Below, piece by piece: positions 15,997 to 25,851 of a DNA stretch of 64,000 bases. The notes under the pieces were generated by a model. The model was not told the DNA's origin, did no database searches, and saw only the letters and a list, made by a program, of their open reading frames with translations. The stretch comes from Edaphobacter dinghuensis (GTDB taxonomy: Bacteria; Acidobacteriota; Terriglobia; Terriglobales; Acidobacteriaceae): the NCBI RefSeq assembly GCF_014640335.1, contig NZ_BMGT01000002.1, positions 558,001 through 622,000 of the forward strand, in the 5' to 3' direction. Made by a program: the position numbers and the translations under genes. Each line of letters begins with the position of its first letter. Position 1 is the stretch's first letter.

Positions 15997-17397
15997 ATGA
16001 GCGCGAAAAAGATTGTTTTGATCGTCGTCGGCGTCCTGGTACTGGCAGGCATCGTCGTAGGCACTATTCTTCATGGGCAGGCCAATGTAACCAAGGTTGC
16101 GACGGGCAAAGCGGTGCGCCAGGACCTCGTCTCGATCGTCAATGGCACCGGGCAGATCAAGCCGAAGACCTATGTCAACGTAGGCGCCACCTCCTTTGGG
16201 CGCATCACCCATCTGAACGTGAAGGAAGGTGACCACGTCAAGAAGGGCACCGTGCTCGCCACGGTCGAGAACGTGCAGCCCGAGGCGACTGTGGCCGCTC
16301 AGCAGGCGACCATTGCGTCGAGCCGCACCGACGTCAGCAGCTATATTGCTGCCGAAAAGACAGCCAGCGCGAACATCGAAGAGGCCAAGGCCGATCTGGA
16401 ACAGAAGCAACTGGATTATGGCCGCGCCAAGGCGTTGTATCAGGACAAGCTGATCGCCAAGCAGGACTATGACAGCAAGAAGGCGGCCTACGATATGGCC
16501 GTGGCGACGCTGGCGCAGCGGCAGGCGGCGTATGCTCAGGCTTTGGCGCAGACGCAATCGCAACGCGCCCATGTGAATCAGGCGATCGCCAGCCAGCGCT
16601 CCAACTATGACGCGCTGGACAAGACGATCAGCCGCGCCCCGTTCGATGGCCTTGTGACCAACGTTCCGGTGCGCGAAGGCGAGACGGTCGTCGTCGGTAT
16701 TCAGAACGCCGAAGGCTCGACGCTGATGACGCTGGCCGATATGTCGGTCATCACTGCCGAGGTGAAGGTCGATGAGACAGACATCGTCAATGTAGCGATG
16801 GGACAACCGGTCGATGTGACCGTCGATGCCCTGCCGGGACGGGTCTTCAAGGGTCATGTGACGCAGGTCGGCGACCAGGCACTGCTGCGTACTACGGGTA
16901 TCGCCACCAGCCAAAGCACGACCGGAACGGAAGAGGCCAAGGACTTCAAGGTGGTGGTCACGCTCGACCATCCCTCCGACGATCTCCGCCCCGGACTTTC
17001 GGCCACGGCAAAGATCACCACGGCCAACAAGCCGAACGCGCTGACTATTCCGATTCAGGCGCTGGTGGAGCGTAACCCCGCCGAGGAGAAAGCTCTGGCG
17101 GCCAATGCAGGTAAGCCTGCAAAGACGGTTGCTGCCGCGACGGTAACTGCGCCTGGCGACACCAAGCTGGTTCAGGGCGTGTATGTGTTGCGACCGGAGC
17201 GCAAGAAGCTTCGCGTCGTCTTTGTGCCGGTCAAGACGGGCATCACCGGAGCGACCGACATTGAGGTACTCGACGGGCTGAAGGCCGGGGACGAGATCGT
17301 GACCGGGCGCTACAAGGTTCTGAGGACGCTGAAGAGCGGTACAGTCGTCAAACGGGACAACACTCCCGAGACAGTAACCCCGACCGACCAGTCGTAG
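15997..17397 (+). CDS. Efflux periplasmic adaptor subunit (HlyD/MacA family)
   Basis: A 466-aa membrane-fusion protein. One N-terminal membrane helix (KIVLIVVGVLVLAGIVVGTI, residues 5-24) anchors it in the inner membrane. A split lipoyl domain (GRITHLNVKEGDHVKKG) flanks an alpha-helical coiled-coil hairpin of about 120 residues rich in Ala, Gln and Lys. The beta-barrel and membrane-proximal domains follow. The frame extends upstream to 15877, but MSAKKIVLIV at 15997 gives the normal N-terminus. The next gene on the same strand, 94 bases on, is a MacB/LolD-type ATPase, so the pair resembles a MacA-MacB tripartite exporter. The expected permease is not present here. Substrate unknown. Confidence 0.9.
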   Translation: MSAKKIVLIVVGVLVLAGIVVGTILHGQANVTKVATGKAVRQDLVSIVNGTGQIKPKTYVNVGATSFGRITHLNVKEGDHVKKGTVLATVENVQPEATVAAQQATIASSRTDVSSYIAAEKTASANIEEAKADLEQKQLDYGRAKALYQDKLIAKQDYDSKKAAYDMAVATLAQRQAAYAQALAQTQSQRAHVNQAIASQRSNYDALDKTISRAPFDGLVTNVPVREGETVVVGIQNAEGSTLMTLADMSVITAEVKVDETDIVNVAMGQPVDVTVDALPGRVFKGHVTQVGDQALLRTTGIATSQSTTGTEEAKDFKVVVTLDHPSDDLRPGLSATAKITTANKPNALTIPIQALVERNPAEEKALAANAGKPAKTVAAATVTAPGDTKLVQGVYVLRPERKKLRVVFVPVKTGITGATDIEVLDGLKAGDEIVTGRYKVLRTLKSGTVVKRDNTPETVTPTDQS

Positions 17398-17491
17398 CCT
17401 CGAGCTGACGCGGAGCCGTTCTTTCCAGAAAAGGAACTACCGCGTCGGCGCAAACGTACTATCCTGAAACATGCAGGAACCGGAGAACCGG

Positions 17492-18253
17492 ATGGCCATC
17501 GAAACAGCAGTCGATACAACCCTGAGTAACGCCTCCGGCCCACGCCCCGGCGACGTGATTGTGACGGACAATCTCTGGAAGACCTACGAGATGGGCGATC
17601 AGCAGGTGAACGCCCTGCGCGGGGTCAACCTGCGTATTCGGCACAATGAGTATGTCGCCATCATGGGGCCTTCCGGCTCAGGAAAGTCGACGCTGATGAA
17701 CCTGATCGGCTGCCTCGATTCGCCATCGCAGGGCAAGTACTGGCTCAATGGCCACGACGTCTCCGAGCTGAATGACGACGAGCTGGCACGCATTCGTAAC
17801 AAGGAGATCGGCTTCGTCTTCCAGACGTTCAACCTGCTGGCGCGCGCCACTTCCCTGCACAACGTCGAGCTGCCACTGATCTACAACGGCACTCCGGCGG
17901 CAGAACGTATCGAACGGGCCAGATCCGTACTGGAGTCGGTCGGTCTCAGCGAGCGCATGATGCACAAGCCCAACGAGCTCTCCGGCGGTCAGCGTCAGCG
18001 CGTCGCCATCGCCCGTGCGCTGGTGAACAAGCCGTCGATCATCCTCGCCGACGAGCCTACGGGCAACCTCGATTCCAAGACGGGCGACGAGATCATGGCG
18101 CTGTTCGACGATCTGCATGCAAGAGGCAACACCATTGTGCTGGTCACCCACGAGCCGGACATCGCGGAGTTCGCCCATCGTGTGGTCACGATTCGTGACG
18201 GAGTTATTGCCAGCGACCATATCTCCTCCCGTATCAGTAACAAGAGTAGCTAA
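17492..18253 (+). CDS. ABC transporter ATP-binding protein, MacB/LolD type
   Basis: A 253-aa ATPase. Walker [10 protein letters not shown] (residues 59-67), signature [15 protein letters not shown], Walker [13 protein letters not shown] and the switch His in LVTHEPD are intact. The family normally works with an FtsX-like permease to drive lipoprotein release, macrolide efflux or envelope remodelling. The frame is open from an ATG at 17471, but GGAG 6 bases before the ATG at 17492 makes that start more likely. It follows the adaptor gene. The next gene, 59 bases on, encodes a secreted unknown, so the permease must be encoded elsewhere or be missing. Confidence 0.93.
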   Translation: MAIETAVDTTLSNASGPRPGDVIVTDNLWKTYEMGDQQVNALRGVNLRIRHNEYVAIMGPSGSGKSTLMNLIGCLDSPSQGKYWLNGHDVSELNDDELARIRNKEIGFVFQTFNLLARATSLHNVELPLIYNGTPAAERIERARSVLESVGLSERMMHKPNELSGGQRQRVAIARALVNKPSIILADEPTGNLDSKTGDEIMALFDDLHARGNTIVLVTHEPDIAEFAHRVVTIRDGVIASDHISSRISNKSS

Positions 18254-18312
18254 TCCGCCAATATCGCCTCCTGTTTGCATCCATTAGAGCTACTTCGGCA
18301 GTCTAAAATGGA

Positions 18313-21063
18313 ATGATGGCAAAGTTTCGGCCCTTCAGTACTCTTGGAGCTTTTGTAGCACTGCTTCTTGCCTGCCCCATACTGTCCGCACAGGCAGCGC
18401 GCTTTGACCTGACCGGCCCTAAGCTGGAGATTCACGTCACCCGCGATGGGAAGACATTGCCCATTGCATCGGTGCCCAATCTCCAGGCGGGCGATAAGAT
18501 CTGGCTTCATCCTGATCTGCCGACTACCCAGTCCGTTCACTACCTGCTGGTGGTCTGCTTTCTTCGCGGCACCACCAACCCTCCGCCGGACGACTGGTTT
18601 ATCAAGATTCAGACCTGGAACCAGAAGGTACGTGAGGAAGGCGTGAGCGTCTACGTTCCCGACGAGGCGCAGCAGGTGGTGCTCTTCCTTGCGCCGGAGA
18701 CAGGCGGAGACTTCACCACGCTTCGCTCCGCGGTCCGTGGCCGTCCGGGCATCTTTGTGCGCGCCTCGCAGGACCTTGCAGAGGCCGGATTCGAGCAGGC
18801 GCGTATCGAAAAGTACCTCGCTGATATGCGGCTGGTCCCTCCCTCCGATCCCAAGGCGCTGCTCGAACACTCGAACCTCATCGCCCGCACCCTGAACCTG
18901 AAGCCCAATGAGGACTGCTTCAATCGCCCGGTCGACCAGCAGTACACCTGCCTGACTCAAAGCGGAAACCAGACGCTGCTTAACGATGGCCATGGAGAGA
19001 CGGTCGTCTCCAGCCTGACCAACGGCGATGCCTCGAACTTGATCAACCAGGCCAGCTATACCGGATTGGGCGGTGGCGGCGCCTATAGCGCCTATGTCGG
19101 CGCCGTCGTCGATCTCGTGCATATTATGGGCAACCTTCACACTGCCCAGTACCAGTACATTCCCGCGATTGCGTTTCCCGAGGGAGAGAGCCTCAATCTT
19201 CGGCTGAATACGCCCCCTTCGTTTCATAATCCGAAGTCAGTGATCGTCATCGGCCTGCCCGCAGTTCAGGCCTCGGTTCCTCCTCCGTTGCGTCCTGCAG
19301 ACCCAAAGCATGTGACCTGCCTGGTGCAACCATCGGTCGCGCTCCCCGTCGAAGGTGCTCCGCTCGTCTTCTCGACCTCCTTCGCGCATAATCTTGTCCT
19401 TCACGTCAACGACGGGGGAGCAACGAAAGATATTCCCCTGGTGCCGGACGCGTACCGCGGCGGTCTTACCCTCGCTCCGGACACCGGCGAGCGCAAGTTG
19501 CTGACCACCGCCACCACCGATGCGCCTCAACCTGCTCCTGTGTCTCCGACCAAGGTCTCGGCCAAACCGGACGCCTCAGGCAAGGTCACGGGCACCATCA
19601 CCGGCTATTGGGGATTCGATCCCTTCACCGGCCCCACCATGCAGTTGCAAACCGTTCCCGGCAAAGGCTGGAAGCTGGCGGCCGATGATGTCCTGATCGC
19701 AGGACGGGAGAACAATCTATCGCTCTCCTCGAGCGGAACGGCGTGCGTCCAGTCCATCACGCTCGATACCTCGGCGGGCAAGCAGGACAAGACTGACTGG
19801 AAGGAAGCTGACAAACCGAACCTGATTGACGTCAAGGTCTCCCTCAAGTCGGTCGACCCCGGCGCTCTGCATCTCACTGTCCATCAGTATGGCGAGCCCA
19901 AGCCCGATATCGTCTCCACCGAGACGTTCTCCGAACCGGCAACGCTCTCTTCGCTGAAGTTCTACGCGGGTGATACTTCGGCGGTGCTGAACGGCACCAA
20001 CCTAAACCAAGTCGCGCATCTCGATATGAAGGGGCTGATCTTCACTCCGGCTCCTTTGCCGTCGAGCAATACAGATGGCTTCACGGAGCCGCAGACATCG
20101 GGCACAACCTCGCTTCGGCTGGCGCTCCCAGCCAACACCGGCACTCCCAAGCTGAAAGAGGGTGAGAAGCTCACAGCGCACGTCACGTTGAAAGACGGTC
20201 GCACGCTTACGCTTCCGGTCGAGGTTGCTCCGGGACGTCCCTCGGTTACGCTCATCAACAAGCGCATCGCGCAATCCGCTGACAATTCCATCCATCTGGC
20301 AGACACGGACGACCTGCCTGTCACCCAGCAGCTTACGTTTTCGCTTAAGTCGGAGGGCTCGTTCCCACGTACCGGCGAGATTGAGATCGCCAACGCCGAC
20401 AACTCGCTGCACACCACGCTCAGCGTCGCAGCCGGCACGCTGATCATGCAGAATCACCACACGCTGGTGGGCATGCTCGATCCACTGAAGGCATTCGGCA
20501 CCTCGGCCTTCGGTCCATTGCGTCTGCGCGCCGTCGATCCCAACGGCACCGCCGGTGATTGGATTCCGCTGATTACGCTGGTCCGCCTGCCTGCGCTCGA
20601 CGATGTGCACTGCCCGTCGGATTCTGCACAGCCATGCACCGTTACCGGGTCAAGCCTCTATCTCGTTGACTCTATCGCCACCGATGCAGGCTTCACCAAC
20701 CCTACGGACGTTCCCGAAGGCTTTATCGGCACCACGCTCTCGCTGCCACGGCCCAGCAAGAGCGGCTTTTATCTGAAGTTGCGCGACGATCCCACGGCCG
20801 CCAATATCGTTACCATTCCCGTCTCAATCCAGAGGCCACCGCAGAGCCAGCGGGCCCAGAAGGTCGCTCCTCCGGTTAAGCCTGAGACAACGACCCCTGC
20901 TGCCACGCCGGATGAGACGCCTGCAGAGACTCCCCCAACCAAGGACGCATCGCCTGCTGCACCTGCGGATCCCGGACATCCAGTCGCATGCACGCAAGGG
21001 ACGTGTCCTCCACCCGAACAACCGGCAGCCCAGCCTGGATCATCTCCACCAGCCAAGTCGTAA
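18313..21063 (+). CDS. Large secreted protein of unknown function with Pro-rich tail
   Basis: A 916-aa protein I do not recognise. A signal peptide covers residues 1-29 (LGAFVALLLACPILSAQA). The first 330 residues include EIHVTRDGKTLPIASVPNLQ, a Gly-rich stretch GLGGGGAYSAYVGAVVDLVH and a short Cys-containing segment near residues 205-220. Residues of about 350-840 look like repeated beta-sandwich modules. The last 60 residues are a Pro/Ala/Thr-rich tail with a CTQGTC pair. Two adjacent ATGs (18313, 18316) lack a strong ribosome site. Its 3' end overlaps the convergent methyltransferase by 188 bases. Location after an exporter ATPase could mean a related envelope role, but that is only positional. 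Surface adhesion or structural function is possible. Confidence 0.8.
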   Translation: MMAKFRPFSTLGAFVALLLACPILSAQAARFDLTGPKLEIHVTRDGKTLPIASVPNLQAGDKIWLHPDLPTTQSVHYLLVVCFLRGTTNPPPDDWFIKIQTWNQKVREEGVSVYVPDEAQQVVLFLAPETGGDFTTLRSAVRGRPGIFVRASQDLAEAGFEQARIEKYLADMRLVPPSDPKALLEHSNLIARTLNLKPNEDCFNRPVDQQYTCLTQSGNQTLLNDGHGETVVSSLTNGDASNLINQASYTGLGGGGAYSAYVGAVVDLVHIMGNLHTAQYQYIPAIAFPEGESLNLRLNTPPSFHNPKSVIVIGLPAVQASVPPPLRPADPKHVTCLVQPSVALPVEGAPLVFSTSFAHNLVLHVNDGGATKDIPLVPDAYRGGLTLAPDTGERKLLTTATTDAPQPAPVSPTKVSAKPDASGKVTGTITGYWGFDPFTGPTMQLQTVPGKGWKLAADDVLIAGRENNLSLSSSGTACVQSITLDTSAGKQDKTDWKEADKPNLIDVKVSLKSVDPGALHLTVHQYGEPKPDIVSTETFSEPATLSSLKFYAGDTSAVLNGTNLNQVAHLDMKGLIFTPAPLPSSNTDGFTEPQTSGTTSLRLALPANTGTPKLKEGEKLTAHVTLKDGRTLTLPVEVAPGRPSVTLINKRIAQSADNSIHLADTDDLPVTQQLTFSLKSEGSFPRTGEIEIANADNSLHTTLSVAAGTLIMQNHHTLVGMLDPLKAFGTSAFGPLRLRAVDPNGTAGDWIPLITLVRLPALDDVHCPSDSAQPCTVTGSSLYLVDSIATDAGFTNPTDVPEGFIGTTLSLPRPSKSGFYLKLRDDPTAANIVTIPVSIQRPPQSQRAQKVAPPVKPETTTPAATPDETPAETPPTKDASPAAPADPGHPVACTQGTCPPPEQPAAQPGSSPPAKS

Positions 21064-21793
21064 CTCCGAGGTGATAGCAGTCGCAGTCATGCCACAAGAA
21101 GGTACACTCGCCCTGGGCCTCCTGGGCGAGGACGAAACAGTGCAACGTATCGCTGCGGGCATAGTCGTACGTATGAGATCCATCGACCAAAAACACCGTC
21201 ACCGGATCATGAATCACGCTGTAGTCATACGTCGCGGTATCTCCCTGGTGCTGCACAATCCTTTGTTCGATTGCCGTCCCGCGGAATGACCTTCCCAGCT
21301 TTCTCCCGGATATCAGGTGCAGGTCATCGACTGGTTGCCCCTCGATCAAAGCGGCGGCCTCCGCATTATCTTCCGGCAGATCGATGGTGTGTATGATCGC
21401 GGACGGAAGATTGAGCGCCAGGTTTGCCGTCGTCGATCCTAAATAGGTTCCAAGCTCCAGAGCGGCGCTGGGCTTTTGATTCTTTGCCAGGGACAAGATT
21501 GCAATCAGATCGCGAAATGGTGTGGCCCCATCAACATCGACGTACCGCATGTCTAGAGTGACCTGTTCCGGCATTGCTCCAAGCGATTCGAGCGAGACCT
21601 CCGGGATGAGGGCGAGCATCTTACGCCCTGCGCCTTCTTTTAGCGGAGAGAAAGGGGAGACAGCCCTGTAGGTGTCATGAAGGCTCTCGCGTCCTTCCTT
21701 GAGCCCTCCGAGCGACGCACGGATCAAACTTGCGAGACTGAGCGATAGGATGTCTTTCCCCACCCTGCTTACGTAACTTTCCGAAACTGCCAT
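20876..21793 (-). CDS. Class I SAM-dependent methyltransferase-like protein
   Basis: A 305-aa protein with a Rossmann SAM-binding motif LELGTYLGSTTANLALNLP (about residues 112-130) and an acidic end of strand two (IIHTIDLPED). A third conserved segment reads VFLVDGSHTYDYARSDT and a fourth FLWHDCDCYH. This pattern fits the methyltransferase-24-like group often linked to glycan or peptide modification. The frame is open to 21892, but the ATG at 21793 follows GGAGGAAGC, an excellent ribosome site. Residues 244-305 are encoded antisense to the Pro-rich tail of the convergent gene, and that part still contains plausible domain sequence (WLVEMIQAGLPVVRVED). The substrate is unknown. Confidence 0.75.
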   Translation of the reverse strand: MAVSESYVSRVGKDILSLSLASLIRASLGGLKEGRESLHDTYRAVSPFSPLKEGAGRKMLALIPEVSLESLGAMPEQVTLDMRYVDVDGATPFRDLIAILSLAKNQKPSAALELGTYLGSTTANLALNLPSAIIHTIDLPEDNAEAAALIEGQPVDDLHLISGRKLGRSFRGTAIEQRIVQHQGDTATYDYSVIHDPVTVFLVDGSHTYDYARSDTLHCFVLAQEAQGECTFLWHDCDCYHLGVTTWLVEMIQAGLPVVRVEDTSLACMRLDVRDPQVQQAMRPWLGESLQASHPAWQQGSLSQA

Positions 21794-22016
21794 GCTTCCT
21801 CCATCGCCAACCGGCACAGTCTTTGCTCCACGACCAGGAGACAGGCGAGAAAAACATACACAGAGAACAACAATCTGACAGAACGCGCTCAAACTCTTTT
21901 ATGCGGTAGTAAGAATATCCTTTTGGGTAGCGCGGTTGCTTGAATCAAGGTCAATTTCTCGACAAAGTTCAACCTTCCTATTTTCAGCAGTATGGGTCTG
22001 CCGCGTTGTTACAGTA

Positions 22017-23627
22017 TTAGGTCTCGATCCGCTCAGGAAGACCCTGTTCCCTCAGCCTGACCCGGCTGTGCTTCACACTGTAGGAGAAGTAGACGATCAA
22101 GCCGATTACAAGCCAGATAATGAGTCGCGCCCAATTCAGCCAGCCTAGCTTGATCATCATGTATCCGTTGAACACAATGCCGAGAATGGGAACCAGCGGG
22201 ACCCAGGGAGTACGAAAAGGACGCTGCCTGTCGGGATCAGTTCTACGCAGGACCATGACCGCGATACAGACGATCACGAACGCCAGCAGCGTTCCGATAT
22301 TCACCATCTTGCCAATGTCATCGATTGGGGTCAACGCGCCCACGACACCAGCCAGCGTTCCCACAAGGAACGTGTTTTTGAAGGGCGTGCGGAAGCGTGG
22401 ATGTACTTCGGCGAAGAACTTCTTCGGCAACAGACCATCGCTTGCCATCGCATAAAGAACACGAGTCTGCCCCAGCAGCATCACCAGCATCACCGAAGTC
22501 AGCCCAGCCAATGCGCCCAGCGTGATGATATCGCTCGCCCAATTGAGATTTCGGTCGGCAAAGGCCCGCGCGATCGGTGCCTCGATGTTCACCGCCTGCC
22601 ATGGCACCATGCCTGTCAGCACACCGGACACCGCAATGTAGAGCAGCGTGCATACGGCCAGCGAAGCGATGATTCCGATCGGCAAATCGCGCTGCGGGTT
22701 CTTCGCTTCCTGCGCCGTCGTCGATACTGCGTCGAAGCCGATATAGGCGAAGAAGACATAGGCAGCAGCCGCGCCGATTCCGCCAAAGCCAAACGGTGCA
22801 AACGTGTGCCAATCCTGCCCCCAGTTGCCGGGATGGACATACTTGGCGCCGAGAAAGATAACGAACAGAACGATAGCGACTTTGACCGCTACGATTCCGG
22901 TGTTGAACTTCGCTGACTCCTTGATACCGATCGCCAACACTGTCGTCACAATCAGCGCGATGAGGAATGCAGGCAGGTTGAATCCAATCTCATGCCCAAA
23001 TAGAATCGGCGCTCCCAGTACCTGATGCGCGCGCACCATCATGTCAGCAGTGGGATGCATCTTCAAAACTTCAAGCTGCTCGAGATAAAGCTGTGAACCC
23101 GGTAGAAGCGAAGGATAATTTACTGCCATTACCTGGCGGCTGACTGTCTCGACAGCTTTTCCCAACGCCGTCCAATGGTCATAGGCGAGCCACAACGGAA
23201 ACTTCAAATGAACGATGTCCAGTACCTGGACGAAGTAATTCGACCAGCCCGAACTGACTGTGCTGGCGCCCATCGCATACTCCAGCGTCAGGTCCCATCC
23301 GATGATCCAAGCGATCAGCTCGCCCAGCGTCGCATAAGCATAGGTGTAGGCCGATCCGGCCAGTGGGATCAGTGCGGCGAACTCCGCGTAGCAGAGCCCC
23401 GCAAACGCGCATCCCAGCCCGCTCAATACAAAGGAGAGCATCAGGCCAGGTCCGGCATAGTGCGCTCCAAGGCCCGCCATGACAAAGATGCCTGCGCCGA
23501 TCACCGCGCCCACGCCCAGCGCGGTCAACTGAAATGGACCAAGGCAGCGTTCGAGCGTCTGATCGCCTTCTGCCCGGCTCTCTTCCAGCAGCACTTCCAT
23601 CGATTTTTTTGCAAACAACATCGACAT
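22017..23627 (-). CDS. APC-family amino acid permease, cationic amino acid transporter type
   Basis: A 536-aa polytopic protein with about 12-14 hydrophobic segments. The substrate loop GVGAVIGAGIFVMAGLGAH in helix 1 and the segment PLAGSAYTYAYATLGELIAW in helix 3 mark the amino acid-polyamine-organocation superfamily. Length and C-terminal helices fit the CAT/YfnA group. AAGGAGAG stands 10 bases before the ATG. It follows another APC permease on the same strand after 23 bases and ends the pepP-accBC-thiE run. Substrate cannot be read from sequence; cationic or broad neutral amino acids are both possible. Confidence 0.92.
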   Translation of the reverse strand: MSMLFAKKSMEVLLEESRAEGDQTLERCLGPFQLTALGVGAVIGAGIFVMAGLGAHYAGPGLMLSFVLSGLGCAFAGLCYAEFAALIPLAGSAYTYAYATLGELIAWIIGWDLTLEYAMGASTVSSGWSNYFVQVLDIVHLKFPLWLAYDHWTALGKAVETVSRQVMAVNYPSLLPGSQLYLEQLEVLKMHPTADMMVRAHQVLGAPILFGHEIGFNLPAFLIALIVTTVLAIGIKESAKFNTGIVAVKVAIVLFVIFLGAKYVHPGNWGQDWHTFAPFGFGGIGAAAAYVFFAYIGFDAVSTTAQEAKNPQRDLPIGIIASLAVCTLLYIAVSGVLTGMVPWQAVNIEAPIARAFADRNLNWASDIITLGALAGLTSVMLVMLLGQTRVLYAMASDGLLPKKFFAEVHPRFRTPFKNTFLVGTLAGVVGALTPIDDIGKMVNIGTLLAFVIVCIAVMVLRRTDPDRQRPFRTPWVPLVPILGIVFNGYMMIKLGWLNWARLIIWLVIGLIVYFSYSVKHSRVRLREQGLPERIET

Positions 23628-23650
23628 CTTTTATCAACTCTCCTTTACAT

Positions 23651-25210
23651 CTACGTCCGGGCTGTCTCAACAGCCGTTCCCCGCCTCTTCCAAATCAAAT
23701 AAACCGGTACTCCCAAAAGCACGATCACCAGTCCCGGCCAAGTATATTGCGGCTTGTAGCGCAACAGCACGATGCAGATCCATGCCGCCATCACGATGTA
23801 CAGCGCCGGCAACACAGGATATCCGAAGGCACGATAGGGCCGCACCGCATCGGGCCGCGTCTGGCGCAGGACGAACAATCCTGCAATGGTCAGAATATAG
23901 AAGATGAGCACAGCGAAGATCACGTAGTCCAACAACTGGCCGTAACTGCCGGAGAGGCAGAGCAGGCAGGTCCAAGCCCACTGCACCCAGAGCGAATTCA
24001 CCGGCGTCTTCGAGCGTTCGCTTAGCTTGCCGACGGATTTGAAGAACAAGCCGTCGCGACTCATCGCATAGTAGACGCGTGCGCCGGCGAGGAGCATTCC
24101 GTTAACGCAGCCGAAGGTCGAGATAAGGATCGCTGCGGCCATCAGCTTTGCACCGTACCCGGCGAAGGCGCTTTGCATGACTGCTGTCGCTACCCGGTCT
24201 TCAGAGGCAAATTGAATTCCCCGCCCCATCAGTGTGCTTGCGGCAGGATCGCCCATCATCGGCAGCACGCTTAGGTAAACGAAGTTGCAGAGCACATACA
24301 GCAGCAGCACAACGCCGGTGCCAATCGCTAGGGACAGCGGCAGGTTGCGCTTCGGGTTCCTGATCTCTCCTGCGGTAAAGGTCACGTTGTTCCAGGCGTC
24401 GGCGCTGAAGAGCGAGCCTACTTGCACAACCGCAACGATGGTCAGCAGTCCGACATAAGCCGTTGGGCCACCCACGCCGACAACGACCGCATGACTCGTA
24501 TGCCAGCCTGCGCCTGCCCAGAAGTGGTGCCAGCCTGCGCCGAAGTTAGCTGCCAGCGCAATTGCGTCCTTGGCGAAAATACCGACGAGAACTACTGCGG
24601 CCAGCGCCAGCACCTTCGCCGAGGTAAAGATGTTCTGTACCGCCGCGCCCATCTTTACGCCCAGCGTGTTGAGCAGGGTCAGCAGCGTGATGACCACGAT
24701 GGCGGAAAGGTTGACGGTGTTCAGCCCGATCTCCATGTTGCCCAGCACCATGGGCCCCACGTGCCAGGCGGGAACATGACCGATGTGCCAGAGCCAGTGC
24801 TGTGCGCTCACCGACGGAAAGAAGACACCGAGAAACTTTCCGAAGGCTACGCCTACCGCTGCAATTGTTCCGGTTTGAATGACGAGGAACAACGTCCAGC
24901 CGTAAAGAAATCCCCATAACGGCCCGAGGGCTTCGCGCAGATAGACATACTGGCCGCCTGCCTTGGGCATCATCGCAGCCAGCTCGCCGTAGCTCAGCGC
25001 GCCGATTACGGTCATTACTGCTGTCACCAGCCATGCCGCGATTAGAAGCGCGGGCGAGCCGAGAGCACGAGACATATCGGCTGAGACGATAAAGATGCCC
25101 GAACCGATCATCGAGCCCATTACGATTGCGGTCGCCGAAAACAGCCCCATCCCCTGCACAAACTGAGGAGAGGAGACGGCTTCGTTTTGGATTTTTACCG
25201 AACTATTCAC
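23651..25210 (-). CDS. APC-family amino acid permease
   Basis: A 519-aa transporter with about 12 membrane segments. The helix-1 motif is IVMGSMIGSGIFIVSADMSR and the helix-3 region reads MPKAGGQYVYLREALGPLWG, which resembles L-type amino acid antiporter relatives. It is clearly different from the neighbouring permease (low visible identity outside the fold motifs), so the pair is unlikely to be a recent duplication. It starts with GTG at 25210, 12 bases after the thiE stop, without a strong ribosome site, which suggests translation coupled to thiE. The substrate is unknown. Confidence 0.91.
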   Translation of the reverse strand: MNSSVKIQNEAVSSPQFVQGMGLFSATAIVMGSMIGSGIFIVSADMSRALGSPALLIAAWLVTAVMTVIGALSYGELAAMMPKAGGQYVYLREALGPLWGFLYGWTLFLVIQTGTIAAVGVAFGKFLGVFFPSVSAQHWLWHIGHVPAWHVGPMVLGNMEIGLNTVNLSAIVVITLLTLLNTLGVKMGAAVQNIFTSAKVLALAAVVLVGIFAKDAIALAANFGAGWHHFWAGAGWHTSHAVVVGVGGPTAYVGLLTIVAVVQVGSLFSADAWNNVTFTAGEIRNPKRNLPLSLAIGTGVVLLLYVLCNFVYLSVLPMMGDPAASTLMGRGIQFASEDRVATAVMQSAFAGYGAKLMAAAILISTFGCVNGMLLAGARVYYAMSRDGLFFKSVGKLSERSKTPVNSLWVQWAWTCLLCLSGSYGQLLDYVIFAVLIFYILTIAGLFVLRQTRPDAVRPYRAFGYPVLPALYIVMAAWICIVLLRYKPQYTWPGLVIVLLGVPVYLIWKRRGTAVETART

Positions 25211-25222
25211 GTTGCGTCAGTT

Positions 25223-25849
25223 CTACCCCAAAATCTCGAGAAAGTCCCGCGCCACTTTCTCAACTGACTCACCTTCAACAAATAAGGCACTGATCAGGGC
25301 CACAGAATCGGCCCCGGCTTCGATTACACTTCGAGCATTTGCCCGCGTAATTCCGCCGATGGCCACTATCGGCTTGCTAGTCAAAGCGCGCGCCCGGCGA
25401 ACCCCGTCGAGGCCGATCACGGGCTCCGCATCGAGTTTTGTCCCGGTAGCAAAAACCGGGCCCACGGCGATGTAATCGGCGCAGCTGGTGTCTGCGAGCC
25501 GTACCTGCTCATCATTGTGCGTGGAAACCCCAACCCAGCGCGACGCGCCCACTACTCGCGCCGCATCGTCAGGAGACAGATCGCCTTGTCCGACGTGCAC
25601 CCCGCCCCAATCGGCCAGCACGGCCAGATCGGCACGGTCATTCAGGATGAGCCTGCAATTGGTTCCGGCGAATACTTCGCGAACAATGGCTGCATTTTGC
25701 AGGATCGACTGCGGCGAGCCTGTTTTGTCCCGATACTGAAGCAGTTCTGCCCCGCCTGCTTGCATCTGCTCGGCGGCCCAGCGCACCTCATGTCCACGAG
25801 CCGCCAGCAACCCCGCATCCAGAATCGGATATAACTTCGGCAAGCCCAC
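25223..25849 (-). CDS. thiE: Thiamine-phosphate synthase
   Basis: A 208-aa TIM-barrel enzyme joining the pyrimidine (HMP-PP) and thiazole phosphates to make thiamine phosphate. Conserved stretches are LLQYRDKTGS, LILNDRADLAVLADWGGVHVG, GVSTHNDEQV, DYIAVGPVFATGTK and the phosphate loop IVAIGGITRANA. The start is a GTG two bases after the accC stop, with GGCGGAG at the end of accC as the ribosome site. Translation is therefore probably coupled to accC. No other thiamine gene lies nearby, and no TPP riboswitch precedes it, so its regulation is tied to the upstream acetyl-CoA carboxylase genes. This setting is unusual for thiE. Confidence 0.93.
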   Translation of the reverse strand: MGLPKLYPILDAGLLAARGHEVRWAAEQMQAGGAELLQYRDKTGSPQSILQNAAIVREVFAGTNCRLILNDRADLAVLADWGGVHVGQGDLSPDDAARVVGASRWVGVSTHNDEQVRLADTSCADYIAVGPVFATGTKLDAEPVIGLDGVRRARALTSKPIVAIGGITRANARSVIEAGADSVALISALFVEGESVEKVARDFLEILG

Positions 25850-25851
25850 GG

